Shown: positions 32,654 through 42,285 of the stretch, one piece after another | Position numbering within the stretch: the stretch's first letter is position 1 | Layout: every line of letters starts with the position of its first letter | Assembly (NCBI GenBank): GCA_937952305.1 | Contig: CALFZO010000053.1 | Span: forward strand, 62,001-126,000 | Source of the DNA: an uncultured Anaerolineales bacterium | Lineage (GTDB): Bacteria; Chloroflexota; Anaerolineae; Anaerolineales; UBA6663 | Direction: 5' to 3' | DNA: 64,000 nucleotides | Program-made: the position numbers and the translations under genes | Notes under the pieces: generated by a model | What the model was told of the DNA's origin: nothing | The model's database searches: none | What the model saw: the letters and a program-made list of their open reading frames with translations, nothing else

Positions 32654-35600
32654 TCAGCGCTGGATGACCGGCAAGAAGACGCCGTAAGGCGCGCCGGCCG
32701 GCCCCACCAGCGCGCTGGTGCCGGCCACCGGATGCCGGGTTACGACGCCGTCGGTGCCCACGTCCACCAGCCAGTACCACCACGTTCCGGCGCCCGGCGG
32801 CGTATCGGTGTAGGCGTAGAGGCCGCCGTCGAGGCTGCCGCCCGGCATGGCGGCGGGCAGGAAGGTCAGCGTCTGCGCCTGGGCAAAGTCGTTGACCGCG
32901 GCGCGATACAGCCAGAAGCCCAGGTGATCCACCTCGGTCGCGGTGGCCCAACCCAGCGTCACCTGGCTGTCCGTCACCGCCTCCACGCCGAAGTACAGCA
33001 GCGTCACCGCCGTCGGCGTGGTGGCGCTGTTGGAGACGTTGTTGTTCGGCGTCGGGTCGGCGCCGTTGTGGCCGTCGTCCGTGATGTGCGCCACGATCGT
33101 GACACCGGGCGACCCGCCAATCGGCCACGGGTCCGCCAGCTGCACGGTGTACGTGAACTGCCCGCCGCCGCCCACTACCAGCGTGCCGATGACATACGTG
33201 CACAAGCTGCCGGCGGTGTTGTCCGGCACGCACGTCCAGCCGGGCGCGCTGCTCCCGGGCAGGAAGACCGTGTTGACGGGCACCGTCACCGTGATCAGCG
33301 TGCCGGTGGTGTCCTGATTCCCGGCGTTGGTGTACGTTAGCGTGTAGGTGAGCGTGTCGCCGGGCTGGACGGTGGTCACGCCGCCGTTGCCGATGTGGAC
33401 CTGCAGGTCCGGGCCGGCATCCAGCGGCGTGGTGCGCGTGTAGACGTTGTCGGCCGGCGTCAGGTCGGCCCCGCCGGCGCCGTCATCGCCGATGACGACG
33501 GTATTGGTGATGACGTCCACGCCGGCCGCAATCGGCGTCGTCACGGTGAGCGCGAAAGTCGTGCTGCCGCCCCCGCCCCCGCCCGACACTGAGCCGATCG
33601 TCAGGCCGCAGACGGTGCCGGCCGGCGCGCCATCGGCGCAGGACCAGGCCGCGCCGCTGGCGGCGGCGTTGAAGGTGGTGCTGAAGGGCACGGTCTCGGT
33701 GATGGCCACGCCGGTGGCCGCGATGCTGCCGACGTTGGTGTAGACGAGCGTGTACGTCAGCACCCCGCCCGGCACCGCCGCGCTGGTCTCACGCTTGGTG
33801 ATCACCAAGTCCACCACCGGCACCAGGACGGTCGTATCCGCGCCGGCGTTATCGCCGGGCGTCGGCTCCGGCCCGTTGGCGCCGTCATCGGTGACGGCGG
33901 CGGCATTCGTGATCGAGAACACGCCGGCCGGCAACGGGTCAGCCACCCGCACCGTGACCGTGCGCGTCACAGTCAGCCCGCCCCCGCCCAGGCTGAAGCC
34001 CGGCCAGGTCACCACCCCGCCGGCCTCGGCGCCGCTGTTGCTGGCGGACAGGAAGGCCACGTGCGCGGGCAGCGTATCGGTCACGCTGACGCCGGTCGCG
34101 CCGCGATTGCCGGCGTTGGTGATGGTCAGCGTGTAGGTGAGCACCTGGCCCGGCGCGGCCATGGCCAGGCCGTCGGTCTTGGTGAGTTGCAGGTCCGGCG
34201 CCGCATTCAGAGTATCCGTGTCTGTGGCGGTGTTGTCGCCAGGAGTCGGCTCCGGGCCATGCCCGCCGCTATCGCTGACGCCGGCGGTGTTAGTCAACGC
34301 CAGCGCCCCAGCCGGGAGCGGGTTAGCCACCTGCACCGTGACCGTGCGCGTCACCGCCGCGCCGCCGGCCAGGCTGAAGGTCGGCCAGGCCACCACGCCG
34401 CCGACCTCGCCGCCGCCGTCGCTGGCTGACAGGAAGGCCACGTTGCCGGGCAGCGTGTCGGTGACTGTGACGCCGCTGGCCGTGACGTTGCCGGCGTTGG
34501 TGACAGTGAGCGTGTACGTGAGCACCGCACCAGGCGCCGCCGCCGCCACGCCGTCCGTTTTGGCGATCTGCAGGTCGATGTTGGAGACCGTCACCGCGCT
34601 GGACGCGGGCGCGGTGTAGTCGTTGACGCCGCCGGAGCCATCGCGCTCACCCGCGTCAACGCTCGGCAACGATGTCCAGGCCAGAGTGGCGGTGTTGGTC
34701 AGCACGGCGCCGACCGGGTTGGCGGCTGCGACCGTGGCCTGATACAGCACGACAACGGAATCGCCGCGCGCCAGGCCGGGCACGCGCACTACCAGCACCG
34801 GCGCCCCGCTCTCGTCGAAGGTCCCGGTGGGCGTGATAACGCCTGAGCCGGCAACGAAGTCCAGGCCGGCCGGCAGCGTATCGGTGATGACGACGTCGAA
34901 CGCCTCGGCGGTGCTGGCGACGGCGTGGGTGAGCGTGAGCGTGAACGACAGTGTTTGCCCCAGCGTCGGCGCCGTGGTGCTGGCCGACTTGGCGAGCGCC
35001 AGCACCGGCTCGACAACCGTAGCCGTGACCGGGCCGGCGCTCACGGGCGTCCCACCTGTCACCTGCGCGCTGGCAGTGTTGGCCAGCGCCCCGGCGTCTT
35101 GATTGCCGATCACATTGCGCACGCGCGCCACGACGCGCAGCGTGAAGGAGTTGTTGGCGGCGACGTTATCGCTCACCACCGTCGTCGCGCCGAACGTGAA
35201 CGTGGCCGGACTGCTCCCTGGCGCGCTCACCATCGGCGCCGGCAACACGCCGTTGAAGCTGGCCGCGTCCACGGTGCCGGTGATGAAGTCGAGCCCGGCC
35301 GGCAGCGTGTCGGTGACCACCAGGCCCGGCGTCGTGCCCTCCGGCAGGGTGACCGCCAGCGTGTAGGTCAATACCTCGCCGATAGCCACGGAGCTGCCCA
35401 CGGTGTGGGCGGCCGAGGTGGCCTCCAGCACCTTGGCCAGCGCGAGGCCGGCGGTGGTGAACGATTGAGTGACCGGGCCGGCGCGATAGTCGTCCACGCC
35501 GCCCGTGCCGGTGCGCTCATTGGCGTCCGGGCCGGGCTGGCTGGTGTAGCGCGCCTCGGCCGCGTTGGCGATGATCTGGGCCGGCGTGACGCTGTCCTGG

Positions 35601-38600
35601 ATCACGGCCGCGTAGTCCACCACCACGCCCTCACCTGGCAGCAGCCGGGCCACGGCTACGTTGACCAGGTTGCTGGTAGACGTGTCCGTGTAGGCGCCGC
35701 CGGCGCTGTGCGTGACCGTGAGCGGCGTCAGCAGGGCGAGCGCGGACGGCAGCGTGTCGCTGAGCACCACGTCGTAGGCGGCGCTGGCCGTGATCCCGGT
35801 GGTGTTCGTCAGCCCGATCCGGTAGATCACCAGGCCGCCGGCGTCGGCCGGACTGGGCAGGCTGAGGATGGTCTTGGTGATCGTCAGCGCCGGCTCCACG
35901 ATCCGCGCCGTCACCGCGCCGGCCGTGGCAGTGGCGCTGCCCGTGCGCAGGTTGGCGTTGTTGGCCAGCGAGATGTTCCACTGGTTGCCGGCCACGTTCG
36001 TGACGATGGCCTGCAGGCGCAGCGCGAAGGCATTGTTTCCGGCGACGTTGTCGGCCGTGGTCGTGATCGGGTGGGAGAAGGTGAAGACGACGTTCTGGCC
36101 GGCGACGCTGACGACGGGATCGGCCGGGTCCAGCGTGCCGTTGTAGCCGGACGCATCCAGCGCGCCGGAGCCGGCCACGTAAGCCAGGCCGGCCGGCAGC
36201 GTATCGGTTACCACCAGGCTGGCCGCCGTGCCCTCCGGCAGAGTCACCGCCAACGTATAGGTCAGCACTTCGCCGACGGCCACGTCACTGCCGGCCGTGT
36301 CGGCGTTGGAGGTGCCGGTCAGCGCCTTGGCGAGCGCCGGCCCGCCGAGCGTGGTGTTGACCGTACTGGCGGCCGTGTAGTCGTTGACGCCGCCCGTGCC
36401 GGTGCGTTCGCCGTCGGCGGCCCCGCTCGCGCCCGGCGTGGTGGAGTTCGTGCTGTTGGGCGTGGTGCCGGTCCCCGGCAAGCTGGTCCACGCGACCGTG
36501 GCCGTGTTGCCGAAGGTCTGGGCCGGCGTCGCCGTATCGCGCAGCGTGGCTGTCACCGTGATCAGGGCCGTCTCGCCCGGCGCCAACTGGCTGAGCGTGG
36601 CGGTGAGCGTCTGCCCGGCGACGCTGCTGCCGAAGGCGGCGCCGCCCGGCTCGCTGTGCGTCAGGCCGACGAAGTTCAGGATGCTGTTCAGCGTGTCGGT
36701 CAGGACCACGTCGAAGGCGGTCGTGCCGTTGGCGCCGCCGGTGTTGGTGATCCGCACAGTGTAGGTGATCAGGTCGCCGGCATCCACGGGCGCCGGCGTC
36801 CCGCGCGTCTTGCTCACAGCCAGCGCCGGCTCAGAGACAGTGGTCGTCACGACGTTGGACGTGGACAGATCGGCGCCGCTGATGCGCACCGTGAAGGTGT
36901 TGGTGAGGTTGGTCCCGGCCTGCACGGACGCGCCGTTGCCCACCAGGGCGTTGAACTCCAGCACCACGTATTTGGGCGTGGTATCGGCCGAGGCCGTGAG
37001 GTTGCCCAGGCTGAAGACCGGCACGGTGGCGGTGCCGGTGATGTTGGCCGACGGCAGCGTAAAGACCGGCGCGGTGGTCGTGATGGTGGCGCCTTGAGCC
37101 AGCTGGGCGCCGGCCAGGCCGGCGTCATCGGAGGTCAGCTCTGTGCCCGTGGGCGAGACCAGGCCCACCAGCGTCGAGCCGTCGTTGAGGTAGGTGACGC
37201 TCACCGGCAGCGTATCGCGCAACTGAAAGCTGGGCGAAGAGCCGTTGGCCAGCAGCACCTGCATGCGGTAACGCACGATCTCGCCGACCACGGCGCGGTC
37301 GCTGGCAGCGGTGGCGGCCTCCGAGGTGGCGACGATGCTCTTGGTGGGCTGGTGCAGGATGACGCTGACCGCGCGGGAGGCGTTGGCCCGGTAGGTGTTG
37401 GCGTTCCCGCCGGTGTCGGCGGTGTTGCCGGTCCGCTCGACGACCAGAGTGTTGTGCGGCGAGAGGCTGGTCCCGACGCTGCCCGGCAGGCTCGTCCACT
37501 GCAGGTAGGCGGTGTTGGTGATGACCTGGCCGGAGACGACGTTGGCGTTGAGCGTGGCCTGGAACGTGAAGCTGCCGGCCGCGCCCGTCGCCAGCGAGTT
37601 CCAGGTGGTGGTGAGCGTGCCGCCGGCCTCCACCAGCGTATCCGGCGGCGCGGCGCCGGCGCCGGCCAGTGAGCCGTTGACGTAGGTCATGTAGGCCGGC
37701 ACCACGTCGGTGAGCACGGCCTCGAAGGCCAGGGCGCCGCCGGTGTTGGTGGCCGTGACCGTGAAGGTGATGACGTCGCCGGCCTGACCGGAGGTCGGCG
37801 CGGCCGTCTTGGACAGCGTGAAGGCCGGCTCGGCCAGGGTGACATTGGGGGCCGAGGCCGTGCGGGAGTTGCCGGGCCAGGTATAGGTGACGGCATTGTT
37901 GCGCTGCTGGCCGGCAACGTTGTTGGGCGAGCCGGTGGTGTTGAGCACGCCGACGGTGTAGGTGAGCTGCAGCGTCTCGGCCACGGCGTTGTCCGTGTCG
38001 CTGTTGGTGAGCGTGCCGAAGTTCAGGCGCAGGTCGCGGCCCTGGTTGGCGGCGCCGGCGCCGTTGTTGGTGACAACGGCCGCGGCCTGGATGGCCGCAA
38101 AACCGCCGGGCACGCTGGTGGTCAGGGCCGCCGATGCGCTGACGGCGTCCAGACTGACGAAGGCCAGGCCGGCATCGAGTGTATCGGTAAACAGCGCGCT
38201 GGGCGTGACGCCCTCCGGCACCGTGATCAGCACCGTGTACGTGATCAGCTCGCCGATGGCGACGGTGTTGCCGCTGGTATGCGCGCGGTCCGTGCCGACG
38301 ATGATCTTGGCCAGGCTGGTAGTGGTCGTGGTCAGCGTGGCCGTGGCCGCGGCCTTGTAGGTGTTTGCGGCCCCGCCCGGCCCGCCGGTGTCGCCGGTGC
38401 GCTCCACCGAGAGGGCGTTGTGGACGGATTGCGGCGCGGTCACGTCGCCGGGCAGACTGGTCCACTGCAGGTTGGCGGTGTTGGTGATGGCCTGGTTCGG
38501 CGTGACCGTGCCGTTCAGGGCCGTCGCCAACTGCACCACCGCCGACTGGGCGGCGGTCAGGCTGTCCCAGGTGACGGTCAGCGCGCCCGTCGTCGTGATC

Positions 38601-41600
38601 AAGCTGCTCGGCGCCACGCCGCTGGTAATCGCCGCCGTCACCACGCTCACGTTGGACGGCAGCACATCGGTCACGACGATATTGAAAGCGTCCAGTGTGC
38701 CCGTGTTCGTGACGCGCAGCGTGTAAGTAATCGGGTTGCCGGCGTCGCCGGTCACCGGGGCCACGGCCTTGCTTAGGGCCAGCGTCGGCTGGACGACGGT
38801 GACGTTCACGGCGTTGGTAGGCGTCAGCACGCCGCTGACCTGGGCGAGGTTGTTGAGCTGCGTGTTGGTGACATTGCCGGCCGTGTTGAGGACCACGGCG
38901 CGGTAGACCACGTCCACGGTCTCAGTAACCGTGTCGTCGCGGTCGGCGTTGAAGAGCGCACCAAGATCGAAGGTGACCGAGCCGCCGCCGACCGCCACGA
39001 CCGGATTGCCCAGGCTGGCGAAGGGCACGGTGCTGGTGAGGGCGGCTGGAGCCGTGATCGTGACAGCGTCCAGGAAAGCCAGACCGGCGTCGAGCGTGTC
39101 GGTGATGAGCACACTCGGCCAGACGCCTTCCGGCACGGTCAACTGGACCGTATAAGTCAGCACTTCGCCGATGGCGACGTTAGTGCCGCTGGTGTGAGCC
39201 TGGTTCGTGCCAGACAGCGTCTTGACCAGCCCGGCGCTCTTGACGGTGGCCGTGGCGGTGTCCGTGCGCCCGCCCGGCACGTGGTTGGGGCCGCCCTCCG
39301 AACCGGCGTAGTTGGCCAAGGTGCTGGTATTGACGAGCACCTGGTCCGGGTTGACGTCCGGCCCGAGCTGCAAGTCGTAAGTGATGACGATGATGTTCAG
39401 GCCGTTGGTCAGGCTGTGCGCCTGGCAGGCGCCGGCGCCGAGGCCGGGGTCCACCAGCTTGATCCCGCCGCTAAACAGGTCGGCGGGCGCGGCGGCGCTG
39501 CCATCCGGGCGCGTGTAGCTCGGTGGCACGGCGGCGCTGTCGCCGTAGGCGACGCGCAAGTTAAGGCCGCTGGGCGGGACCACGAAGCCGGGCACGAGCG
39601 TGTCCGAGATGACGATGTCAAACGCGCCCTGGCTGCTGGTGCCGGTGTTCTCGACCACGAGCGCGAACGTCACCCGGTCGCCGGCGTCCAGGCCGGTCAC
39701 GTCGCTGTCGATGGGGCTGGCCAGCAGATTGGTGGAGTTGATCACGCCGCTCCAGCGCGGACCGGCGCTACCCGGCGCCGTGAAGGTGACGGGCCCGGTC
39801 GGGTCCGGCAGGAAGAGCGCGTTGGGGTTGTCGGTGGCGACGGCGGCCTTCTTGTTGATCAGGGCCGGCTGGGTCAACTCCACCTGGACGATGGCGTTGA
39901 CGACCTGGCTGCCGGCATTGGTAGTGCCCTCCGTCACGTTCGCCTGGTTGGTCAGGAAGAGCTTATCGGCGAAGGGCGCGTTGGAGGCCTGCACGGTCAG
40001 GAGCAGGTCGATCTCGGACGAGACGTCGAATGGGTTGTCGTAGTCGGCGTAGGCGAAGACGACGGTGTTGCTGACGGGATAGGTCGTCATCACCGGCACC
40101 ACCGGCGTCGGGCTGCCCGGAACGCGCACATCGAGATCGTGATAGGTATCGGCCGGCCCCAGACAGACAGTGCCGGGCGCCGGCACGCCGCAGATCGCAT
40201 TGGTGTACGTCATCACGCTGGGGGCGGAGAAGATCGGCAACGGCAGGAAGTCGGTCAGGGTTGTGGCCTCGAAGTCGCTGGCCGGCTGGGTGTAGCGCAG
40301 GCGGTAAGTCACGGTCTCGCCGGGGCTGATTCTGACGTTGCTGCAGACGTCGCCCGGGCAGACACTACCGTTGACGGCGTAGATCGTCTTCTGCAGCGTG
40401 CCGAAGGCGATGGAGAGGCTGGTCCCGCTGCCATCGGCCTCGCCGCTTCCGGTGGGCGCGAAGGTGGCCGGATTCAAAACGTCGCCGCCGACGGTTGCGG
40501 CATTCGTCAGGATGTCGCCGTGATCCACCGACGGATCGCCGGACGGATAAGTGTCGCTGAAGGTCTGCTGGATCACGGTCCGGAACTTGAGGCGCCCGGT
40601 GGTGGGGCCGTCGTTGTTCAGGCTGCAGTCCGGCGGGTTGCTGCCCGCGGCCGGGTCGATACAGCCGCCGACGAAGCGCGCCAACTGGCCGCGCGTGACG
40701 GCCTCAGCGGTCAGGCGGAAGACCACAGTGGTGGAGCCGTCGGTGGCGGGGTCTGGGTCACCGGCGATCTCGGAGACATCGACGGTGAAGTTGGCGGCTG
40801 CCAGCGGCGCGACGGTGAACGTGTAGCCGTTGCCGTTCAGCGCCAGTGTCGGCGTGAACGTGGCGTCGAAACGCTGGCCGTCCGAGAAGGTGTCGGTGAT
40901 GACCACCGAGCCGAAGGCGAAATAGTCCGAGACCTGGAAATCAAGCGTGTACTCGAGCACGTCGCCGGGCGTGTTGGGCGCAGACAGGTTAGTCACGCCC
41001 TTCTGCAGGGTCAGAGCCTTGTCCGCCAGGCTATGGCAGTTGGGACAAGTGGCCGTCGCTACGGCCGGCGTGTCGCGGACGTCCAGGGGCGTCCAGGTCC
41101 CGCTGGCTTGGGCCGCGTTCACGGAGGCCGCATCGTCGGCGGTGGCCGGGTCGATCACATTCCCGCCGCCCGCGTCCAGACGCGGCACGAAGAACTCAAA
41201 CGTCAGCGCGGCGTCGGCGGCCCCGGGGCCGCCCGTGACCGACGGGAACTGGACCACCAGGCTGCCGCCCGGCGTGGCCGTGGTGGGCGTGAGCACAACC
41301 GTGGAAGTGGGCGTCGCGCTGACCAGGGCCACAAACTGGACGTTGCTCGGCAGGGTGTCGGTGATCAGCAGGTCGGTCAGCGTCTGGCCGTCGGCCACAT
41401 CCACGCGGACGGTGTAGCGGCGCGGGTAGTTGGGGCCGGTGGCGGTCTCGCCCTCCGGCGCGTTGGCGCTTTTAGTGACGGCCAGCAGGGTTGGCGTGAC
41501 CGGCTGGCCGGGCCAGGTGGCCGGATCGGTGTTCGTGTGGCTCAGGATCGTGGCGTCGCTGCAACACCAATCGTTGGTGGGCGTGGCGCCGAACTGGAAG

Positions 41601-42178
41601 CCGCCGCGATAGTGGATGTTCAGCGCCGTATCGACGTCGGCCAGGTCGCTCAGGTGGGCGTTGACGGCAACCACGGCCGCGGGCTGGCCAGGCGTGAACG
41701 AGCCGAAGGGCAGCTGCAGGACGACCAGCGTGTCGCCGGCCGGGCCGCACACTTCCAGGGGCGCGCCAGTGCCCAGCGCCACGGCGTAAGGATGATCCAC
41801 ACAACCGATCGGGTCCGGGCCGGGAAAGGTGAGCGTGACAGCTGTCACCGCCTGGCCCAGGTACGTCGCGCTCAGGAAGTCCACGCCATCATCGATCTCG
41901 ACCCCGGCGCCGTCCACGCCCGTGGTCGGGAAGACAAGATCGATAAAAGGCCCGTAGCCGGTCTCATCCGGCGAGCCATTCACGAAGGAGGCCATGAAGC
42001 TGAAGTCGCTTCCCAGCGTGACGGCCCCGGGCGCGGAGACCGACACAGCCGGGGTTGGCGGCGTAGCCGCCTGGGCGGCCGGCGTCGGCCCCAGGGCAGC
42101 CAGGCCGCCAGCCATGGCGACAGCGGCGGCTAAAGCGATTCGGCCGGCAAGGTGAAGATAGAAGACGAGTCGCGACAT
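32654..42178 (-). CDS. Giant secreted DUF11-repeat protein
   Basis: This protein of about 3174 aa is exported via a signal peptide (1-37, cleavage near 'AQAA'). I chose the ATG at 42178 because GGTGA lies upstream and the signal peptide begins there. After about 970 residues of varied DUF11/CARDB-like domains come five alternating pairs (about 980-2520). Type A has 'vAIGEvLTYTl..tlPEG....DTLpaGLaFv'; type B has 'PaLalsKta....aGd.ITYTv..TNTG...AFdVv.tDtLP'. Four classic DUF11 domains follow (about 2525-3060). A domain beginning 'LLYFGVEA' with 'WATATEVDHLGFWLYRA' closes the protein, which ends 'VFLPVIQR'. It is likely a cell-surface stalk or adhesin. No sortase motif or membrane helix is visible. 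Confidence 0.9.
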   Translation of the reverse strand: MSRLVFYLHLAGRIALAAAVAMAGGLAALGPTPAAQAATPPTPAVSVSAPGAVTLGSDFSFMASFVNGSPDETGYGPFIDLVFPTTGVDGAGVEIDDGVDFLSATYLGQAVTAVTLTFPGPDPIGCVDHPYAVALGTGAPLEVCGPAGDTLVVLQLPFGSFTPGQPAAVVAVNAHLSDLADVDTALNIHYRGGFQFGATPTNDWCCSDATILSHTNTDPATWPGQPVTPTLLAVTKSANAPEGETATGPNYPRRYTVRVDVADGQTLTDLLITDTLPSNVQFVALVSATPTSTVVLTPTTATPGGSLVVQFPSVTGGPGAADAALTFEFFVPRLDAGGGNVIDPATADDAASVNAAQASGTWTPLDVRDTPAVATATCPNCHSLADKALTLQKGVTNLSAPNTPGDVLEYTLDFQVSDYFAFGSVVITDTFSDGQRFDATFTPTLALNGNGYTFTVAPLAAANFTVDVSEIAGDPDPATDGSTTVVFRLTAEAVTRGQLARFVGGCIDPAAGSNPPDCSLNNDGPTTGRLKFRTVIQQTFSDTYPSGDPSVDHGDILTNAATVGGDVLNPATFAPTGSGEADGSGTSLSIAFGTLQKTIYAVNGSVCPGDVCSNVRISPGETVTYRLRYTQPASDFEATTLTDFLPLPIFSAPSVMTYTNAICGVPAPGTVCLGPADTYHDLDVRVPGSPTPVVPVMTTYPVSNTVVFAYADYDNPFDVSSEIDLLLTVQASNAPFADKLFLTNQANVTEGTTNAGSQVVNAIVQVELTQPALINKKAAVATDNPNALFLPDPTGPVTFTAPGSAGPRWSGVINSTNLLASPIDSDVTGLDAGDRVTFALVVENTGTSSQGAFDIVISDTLVPGFVVPPSGLNLRVAYGDSAAVPPSYTRPDGSAAAPADLFSGGIKLVDPGLGAGACQAHSLTNGLNIIVITYDLQLGPDVNPDQVLVNTSTLANYAGSEGGPNHVPGGRTDTATATVKSAGLVKTLSGTNQAHTSGTNVAIGEVLTYTVQLTVPEGVWPSVLITDTLDAGLAFLDAVTITAPAALTSTVPFASLGNPVVAVGGGSVTFDLGALFNADRDDTVTETVDVVYRAVVLNTAGNVTNTQLNNLAQVSGVLTPTNAVNVTVVQPTLALSKAVAPVTGDAGNPITYTLRVTNTGTLDAFNIVVTDVLPSNVSVVTAAITSGVAPSSLITTTGALTVTWDSLTAAQSAVVQLATALNGTVTPNQAITNTANLQWTSLPGDVTAPQSVHNALSVERTGDTGGPGGAANTYKAAATATLTTTTTSLAKIIVGTDRAHTSGNTVAIGELITYTVLITVPEGVTPSALFTDTLDAGLAFVSLDAVSASAALTTSVPGGFAAIQAAAVVTNNGAGAANQGRDLRLNFGTLTNSDTDNAVAETLQLTYTVGVLNTTGSPNNVAGQQRNNAVTYTWPGNSRTASAPNVTLAEPAFTLSKTAAPTSGQAGDVITFTVTATNTGGALAFEAVLTDVVPAYMTYVNGSLAGAGAAPPDTLVEAGGTLTTTWNSLATGAAGSFTFQATLNANVVSGQVITNTAYLQWTSLPGSVGTSLSPHNTLVVERTGNTADTGGNANTYRANASRAVSVILHQPTKSIVATSEAATAASDRAVVGEIVRYRMQVLLANGSSPSFQLRDTLPVSVTYLNDGSTLVGLVSPTGTELTSDDAGLAGAQLAQGATITTTAPVFTLPSANITGTATVPVFSLGNLTASADTTPKYVVLEFNALVGNGASVQAGTNLTNTFTVRISGADLSTSNVVTTTVSEPALAVSKTRGTPAPVDAGDLITYTVRITNTGGANGTTAFDVVLTDTLNSILNFVGLTHSEPGGAAFGSSVAGQTLTATLSQLAPGETALITVTATLRDTATPAQTFGNTATVAWTSLPGTGTTPNSTNSTTPGASGAADGERTGTGGVNDYTAASTVNTTLGGPALAKALTGTSNADTAGSDVAVGEVLTYTLAVTLPEGTAASLVVTDTLPAGLAYVAGSGALDASGYNGTLDPADPVVSVAGQNVVFTFSHPITTTADNVAGNNAFALRLQAIVTNVAGNQWNISLANNANLRTGSATATAGAVTARIVEPALTITKTILSLPSPADAGGLVIYRIGLTNTTGITASAAYDVVLSDTLPSALALLTPLTVTHSAGGAYTDTSTSNLVNVAVARLLPGEGVVVDYAAVIQDSVTPAQIIANAAEARYTSQPGPDANERTGTGGVDDYRAGPVTQSFTTAGLALAKVLEATSAAHTVGSSVAIGEVLTYTLAVTLPEGTTPGLVVTDTLPAGLDFITGTVDAASFNGVLPAPMVSAPGSSPATFTFGATTVVSDNVAANNSFTLRVVARVRNVIGNQDAGALANTASAQVTGGTPVSAGPVTATVVEPVLALAKSASTTAPTLGQTLSFTLTLTHAVASTAEAFDVVITDTLPAGLDFVAGSGVITPTGTFDESGAPVLVVRVPGLARGDSVVVLYQATVAAANPVGAVLTNTATLAWTSLPSVDAGERDGSGGVNDYTAPASSAVTVSNIDLQIAKTDGVAAAAPGAVLTYTLTVTNAGNVTASGVTVTDTLPGNVAFLSASDGGGEVGGVVAWPTFSLAGGAAVTRTVTVQVANPLPAGALALTNTAGVSDSGGHGPEPTPGDNTATDTDTLNAAPDLQLTKTDGLAMAAPGQVLTYTLTITNAGNRGATGVSVTDTLPAHVAFLSASNSGAEAGGVVTWPGFSLGGGGLTVTRTVTVRVADPLPAGVFSITNAAAVTDDGANGPEPTPGDNAGADTTVLVPVVDLVITKRETSAAVPGGVLTYTLVYTNVGSIAATGVAITETVPFSTTFNAAASGAAWSCADGAPAGTVCGLTIGSVSGGGGGGSTTFALTVTTPIAAGVDVITNTVVIGDDGAGGADLTPADNVYTRTTPLDAGPDLQVHIGNGGVTTVQPGDTLTYTLTYTNAGNQDTTGTLITVTVPVNTVFLPGSSAPGWTCVPDNTAGSLCTYVIGTLVVGGGGQFTYTVQLADPWPIGGSPGVTIVAHITDDGHNGADPTPNNNVSNSATTPTAVTLLYFGVEAVTDSQVTLGWATATEVDHLGFWLYRAAVNDFAQAQTLTFLPAAMPGGSLDGGLYAYTDTPPGAGTWWYWLVDVGTDGVVTRHPVAGTSALVGPAGAPYGVFLPVIQR

Positions 42179-42216
42179 GCGTTCACCAGGAGTTGTGGAG
42201 CGACAGGATAGCATTA

Positions 42217-42250
42217 CGTCTACTATAGACGCCCCTGCAGCCAGTGACAG
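42217..42250 (-). promoter_or_regulatory. Candidate promoter and operator of the DUF11 gene
   Basis: On the minus strand, CTGTCA (42245-42250) and TATAGT (42222-42227) are 17 bp apart, about 45 bp upstream of the ATG at 42178. The -10 lies inside the dyad CGTCTA-CTA-TAGACG (42217-42231 on the plus strand). This suggests that the giant protein can be transcribed separately from the upstream gene run. Confidence 0.5.
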
Positions 42251-42285
42251 GCTGACCGAGTTGGTATTGGTGAGGAGGCTGGCGC

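Noticed and set aside
39194..42133. A 979-codon open frame on the + strand
   Set aside because: It is antisense to the DUF11 gene and consists of Gly/Arg/Val low-complexity sequence without any fold signature. The same applies to the 915-codon frame at 34925-37672.
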